Assembly (NCBI GenBank): GCA_016748015.1
Contig: JAAOMT010000635.1
Span: 8,963-31,275, forward strand
DNA length: 22,313 nt
Direction: 5' to 3'
From: Geosiphon pyriformis
Lineage: Eukaryota; Glomeromycota; Glomeromycetes; Archaeosporales; Geosiphonaceae
The translations under genes were made by a program, and so were the position numbers. Within the stretch, counting starts at the first letter, position 1. Each line of letters opens with the position of its first letter. Shown here piece by piece: positions 19,613 through 22,313 of the stretch. Under the pieces are notes generated by a model, which was given only the letters and a program-made list of their open reading frames with translations, did not search any database and had not been told where the DNA came from.

Positions 19613-20530
19613 ATTTCATTGTCAAAATCCTAATGGCTGGGTTAAAGAACTGGGGATCAGTTGATAGACTACCATTGATGATCTTCAGCTCTGTTGTGTT
19701 AGTCTCAGCCTTTGGGTTCTGTTTTAAGATAAGTTTTGTGACAGTATTTAAATTTGTTGGGATTGATAGATTACTTGAAACTGCAGCTGATAGATAGGCT
19801 GAAACTGTAATTGATAAATTACTAGTGTTATTAGCTGATAAACTGGTGGTTGATAGATTGGCTGTTGCATTATAAGTAGATAATTTGGTTGATATGGTTC
19901 TGGGTTTGATTGATAATTCAGAGTCTAAAATCTGCAATCAGGGTTTTAATATTAATTTCCCGATTGTTGGTTATCTAGTTTTAACCTACAGTCAATTCTC
20001 AAATGTCTTTGTTTACTACAATAGTGGCAAACATGTGTCTTCTGCTCCCACTGTTAATTGGTTGAGGACAATGAATATAACTGATTCTGGAAACAATTTG
20101 TGGTTCTTTAAGTATTACGTTATTATGGAGGTTGATAAATTGTTTGATTGTTAGCTAAGTATCTCTCTAATTTTTTATCAATAGAATTACTGAATTGTTT
20201 CAGCTTAGAGTTCAATTCAAATAATCTATTCATTACTAGATTAATGGTCTGAACATGATTGGCTTTGAGTTTGGCTGCTTCAAAATCTCTGGCATGTATA
20301 ACTGCGGCTTGGAAGTCTGCTAAATGTATTGGACATATGCATTGTAAGAGGCTACTGTATAATTTGCAAATAAACTGATTCAAGATCTGGATTGCAGTAA
20401 AGTAATCGACATTAATGGTTTATATTTGGTGCAGATTTTGATGGGAGCATCTTAAGTAAGATTTTTTATTAAGTCGAACTGAATAAAGGAACTGCTGTTT
20501 TGGTAAAGATTTGTAGCTTTAATTAATTCT
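19613..20530 (-). pseudogene. Gag fragment of element B with CCHC zinc knuckle
   Basis: C-terminal part of the capsid/nucleocapsid polyprotein that would package element RNA. The open core at 20123-20383 reads D-F-Q-A-A-V-I-H-A-R-D-F-E and S-K-L-K-Q-F-S-N-S-I, ending I-Y-Q-P-P before two TAA codons. In the same frame, after further stops at likely Gln positions, lies a perfect C-X2-C-X4-H-X4-C knuckle at 19988-20029 (Cys at 20027-20029, 20018-20020 and 19988-19990; His at 20003-20005). Then comes a Gln/Tyr/Pro-rich region with internal octapeptide repeats. Upstream, the frame can be followed to about 20530 through S-H-Q-N-L-H-Q-I-stop-T-I-N-V-D-Y; beyond that it is lost, so the N-terminus is missing. 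Most stops are TAA where Gln fits. A Ser/Thr-rich reading of 19530-19937 in another frame is a by-product of this region. Confidence 0.8.
19751..19846 (-). repeat. 24-bp coding tandem repeat in gag of element B
   Basis: Four 24-bp units at 19751-19774, 19775-19798, 19799-19822 and 19823-19846. On the minus strand they encode P/V-I/V-Y-Q followed by four residues, best preserved as P-I-Y-Q-L-Q-F-Q and V-I-Y-Q-L-Q-F-Q. A shorter partial unit with P-I-Y-Q-P lies just upstream in the coding direction. The repeat sits between the zinc knuckle and the protease. Confidence 0.75.
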
Positions 20531-20838
20531 CTAAAAATTTATTTTTTACTACTATTTGTCCTCTTATTATAAAAAAGCAATTTTAATCAAAGCATAAAAT
20601 AGAATTACTTATTTAGAAATAATCTCATTCTCAATAATAATATTTCTATCTATCAAATAATGAAACAAAATTAATTCTGAAGCAAAGTATATTTGAAAAG
20701 AATTTTTATTTTGATCAGAATAAAAAAACTGCAATTATAGAAATTATATTTAAAAATGATATTTATTGTTGCTCATTACAATTTTATAAAAGATTAATAG
20801 CATAATGAAATCATCAAAAAAATACTTGGTAATTTAAA
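20531..20838. other. AT-rich gap without a recognised feature
   Basis: Lies between the truncated gag of element B and the end of the kinase-Sel1 pseudogene. The 5' LTR and primer binding site of element B would be expected on this side. No sequence resembling the GAATTC-rich block of the candidate 3' LTR is present. Confidence 0.5.
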
Positions 20839-22313
20839 TTAAATGTCTTTTTGTCGTTTCTTTTCTATTTTAATAATACCATCCAAGATTGTATAGTGCA
20901 TATGTATTTTTCTCTCTGCTGTTTTTGAATAGAGTTCAAATATTTTTTTTTTATTCTTTATTTTCTTTTCTCTCTTTAGATAGCATGATCTAAGATTTTT
21001 TTGTGCATTTATATTATCAGCCTCTGCAGCTTTTGACCAAAGTTCAAATATTTTAACTCTATCTTGAAAAGTGCTGATTTTATCAAAGTAACAATGGCCC
21101 AGAAAAAATTGCCCAAAAGAATCTTCCATATTCGCTGCTTTCTGAAATTTTATGAATGTTTTTGTTGATTCAATATTTGTTTCAATTTCATGTTTTAAAA
21201 AGACAAGTAGAATATAGTGAATGAAACTTTTTTAATATTGTTATTTAAGCAAACAATAAATTCTCTGAATGTTGTTTTATTGTGTTCAAGATATTTTTTC
21301 ATCATGTCAACAATTTTTGAATAATTATTAAGCAGCAAATATTTTTGATGATAATGAATGCTTCTCAAATTCTATCAAGAAATTTATATAATTTATTACT
21401 AAAGTCCAAAAGGTTTTCATTATTGAAATTTAGTTTGCTGAAATTCAAATTACTGGACATTCCCTTGAATTTAATGTTTCTTTGAAAAAAAGAGTCAGAT
21501 TGTCATTTAATTTTGTTAAGTCGATTAATTATTTTAATTATATATGGGTGAATTTGTGGTAATATTTCACAACATTCAGTAGGGATGTTTTGAAGTAATT
21601 TTTTTGTATTACATTTAGTAATGGGGAATGTCTATTTAATAGCTCCCAGAAAAGCATTTCTAATACATATACATCAAATTTTCATCTTGAATATATTCAA
21701 GATCCCAAAAACACTGTAGTTCATTATATGCTAATTGTTTACAAATCACTGAGACTTTTGCATTAAGTTCTTTCAAATTTTAAGAAGTCCAAAATCCAAG
21801 AATTTTATAAAATCATCGTGAATTAGAACATTTAAAGAATTCTTTATAAAGATTTTAAATATCAAAAAGTTAAAAGATTAAGTGAATTTTAACTTAAATA
21901 ATAATGTTTTTTGCTTTTTAACTATATTTTTTACTTACTAAATTACTATGAATAATAATTTTTTTTATAAAAAGCAGACAATTCTTGGGTTAGCTCTTTT
22001 GCAAACTGCAATTTTATTGTGCCATTTATTTCAGCAAAGTTTGATTTAAGGTATTTTTGTGACACCATAATATTTTCATGATAGCTTAGACTTCTTAAAA
22101 ATTGCATCTTTATAAAATAAATGTTTATTTTAAGAGTTATTTTCAATGACAAATATATTTTGAAATTAATAATATAATTGTGTATTTGTACTTCTTTTAT
22201 AAACTCAAATATATTGTTTTTCATGAATTGTTTTAACTGTTTCAATGCAAAGTGCAAATTGATATCACCTCTTGTTAACTTGGCACTAAAAACCTTTTCA
22301 AATTCACTCTTGC
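20839..22313 (-). pseudogene. Protein kinase-Sel1 repeat fusion, decayed and partial
   Basis: N-terminal Ser/Thr-Tyr-type kinase domain followed by Sel1 repeats, running beyond the window edge. At the edge the Gly-rich loop reads S-E-F-E-K-V-F-S-A-K, so two loop glycines are Glu; then F-A-L-K keeps the ATP-binding Lys. The catalytic loop H-R-D-L reads H-S-N-L (21939-21950), with Asp lost. After a 97-nt intron the sequence continues N-S-L-N-V-L-I-H-D-D and an intact D-F-G at 21788-21796. The activation segment gives Y-N-E-L-Q-C-F-W-D-L-E-Y-I-Q-D-E, and after a frame change D-V-Y-V-L-E-M-L-F-W-E-L. A linker with Y-S-K-I-V-D-M-M-K-K-Y leads to K-A-A-N-M-E-D-S-F-G-Q-F-F-L-G and two to three Sel1 repeats (E-L-W-S-K-A-A-E-A-D), ending in TAA at 20839-20841. 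At least four frameshifts occur, one in an A8 run near 21959-21966. The linker and first repeat align with the gene at 1698-3890. Confidence 0.85.
21842..21938 (-). other. Probable spliceosomal intron (97 nt) in the kinase domain
   Basis: Directly after the H-S-N-L codons the minus strand reads GTAAGT (21938 to 21933), a consensus 5' splice site. It ends AAAG at 21842, before codons for N-S-L-N-V-L-I-H-D-D. Removing the 97 nt joins the two parts of the kinase catalytic loop in phase 0 and restores the expected spacing of about 20 residues to D-F-G. The interior is AT-rich with candidate branch sequences such as TTTAAC. Length and signals suit a fungal intron. Confidence 0.65.

Larger units (their letters stand above)
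14881..20530 (-). mobile_element. Element B: Ty3/gypsy-type LTR retrotransposon with dUTPase
   Basis: Order on the minus strand is gag (zinc knuckle), protease, dUTPase, linker, RT, RNase H, integrase, Gln-rich frame, polypurine tract. From the dUTPase to the integrase stop the sequence stays in one frame except for a paired shift (an A9 run at 18420-18428 and a lost base in a Trp codon near 17809), so it was one polyprotein. The gag N-terminus and the 5' LTR are absent; readable gag ends near 20530. It is related to element A throughout pol but clearly a different family, and A retains no dUTPase for comparison. Confidence 0.88.

Noticed and set aside
19530-19937. Ser/Thr-rich minus-strand frame
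   Set aside because: The zinc knuckle and protease lie in another frame that passes through the same region with a Y-Q-rich repeat; the Ser/Thr-rich reading is the shifted shadow of that 24-bp repeat.
1698-20530. Alternative genetic code with TAA/TAG as Gln and TGA as Trp
   Set aside because: The fit is tempting, but TGA also stands at conserved Arg positions (N-Y-stop-K-L-N, I-E-stop-F-N-R-T-L, T-T-stop-E-R-N) and TAA/TAG at Trp positions. CAA and TGG are used normally nearby, and frameshifts and catalytic Asp to Asn changes accompany the stops. GC-to-AT decay of pseudogenes explains everything.
1-22313. Mitochondrial or endosymbiont DNA, suggested by high AT and TGA at Trp positions
   Set aside because: LTR retrotransposons, a kinase-Sel1 gene with a spliceosomal-type intron and a DDE transposase point to a nuclear genome.

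Overview
This is an AT-rich eukaryotic window with no intact protein-coding gene. It is a graveyard of decayed genes and transposons that can still be read by joining frames. Kinase-Sel1 fusion genes, dUTPase-bearing Ty3-type LTR elements and a DDE transposase with the sequence character seen here are ones I associate from memory with arbuscular mycorrhizal fungi (Glomeromycotina, the Gigaspora/Rhizophagus group). That placement is an inference, not a search result.

Layout. Positions 1-1500 hold no recognisable gene. Positions 1513-3890 (+) are a decayed Sel1-repeat gene: a linker region open for about 190 codons, then about 15 Sel1 repeats with a 108-bp period. Positions 3891-6380 are AT-rich with nothing recognised. 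Positions 6381-8283 (+) are a broken DDE transposase. Positions 8284-9700 are spacer with small repeats. Two Ty3/gypsy-type LTR elements follow, head to tail on the minus strand. Element A (9700-14372) keeps RT, RNase H and integrase, then a third reading frame and a candidate 3' LTR. Element B (14373-20530) keeps gag with a zinc knuckle, a truncated protease, a dUTPase, RT, RNase H and integrase, then a Gln-rich reading frame, a polypurine tract and a candidate 3' LTR. Positions 20839-22313 (-) are a protein kinase-Sel1 fusion pseudogene that runs off the window. It is a paralogue of the left Sel1 gene in opposite orientation, so the two converge on the transposon cluster.

Decay has a consistent signature. 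Gln codons have become TAA/TAG, Trp codons TGA/TAG/TAA, Arg codons TGA, and conserved Asp and Gly residues Asn and Glu/Arg/Lys. All fit GC-to-AT transitions. At least eight catalytic Asp residues in unrelated families now read Asn, while the integrase DD35E triads survive in both elements.

The points most worth a second look are the dUTPase built into pol of element B, the almost unbroken third frame of element A (about 268 codons, hydrophobic N-terminus, five N-glycosylation sequons), which is hidden by three nonsense codons, and an unrelated Gln-rich frame in the same slot of element B.
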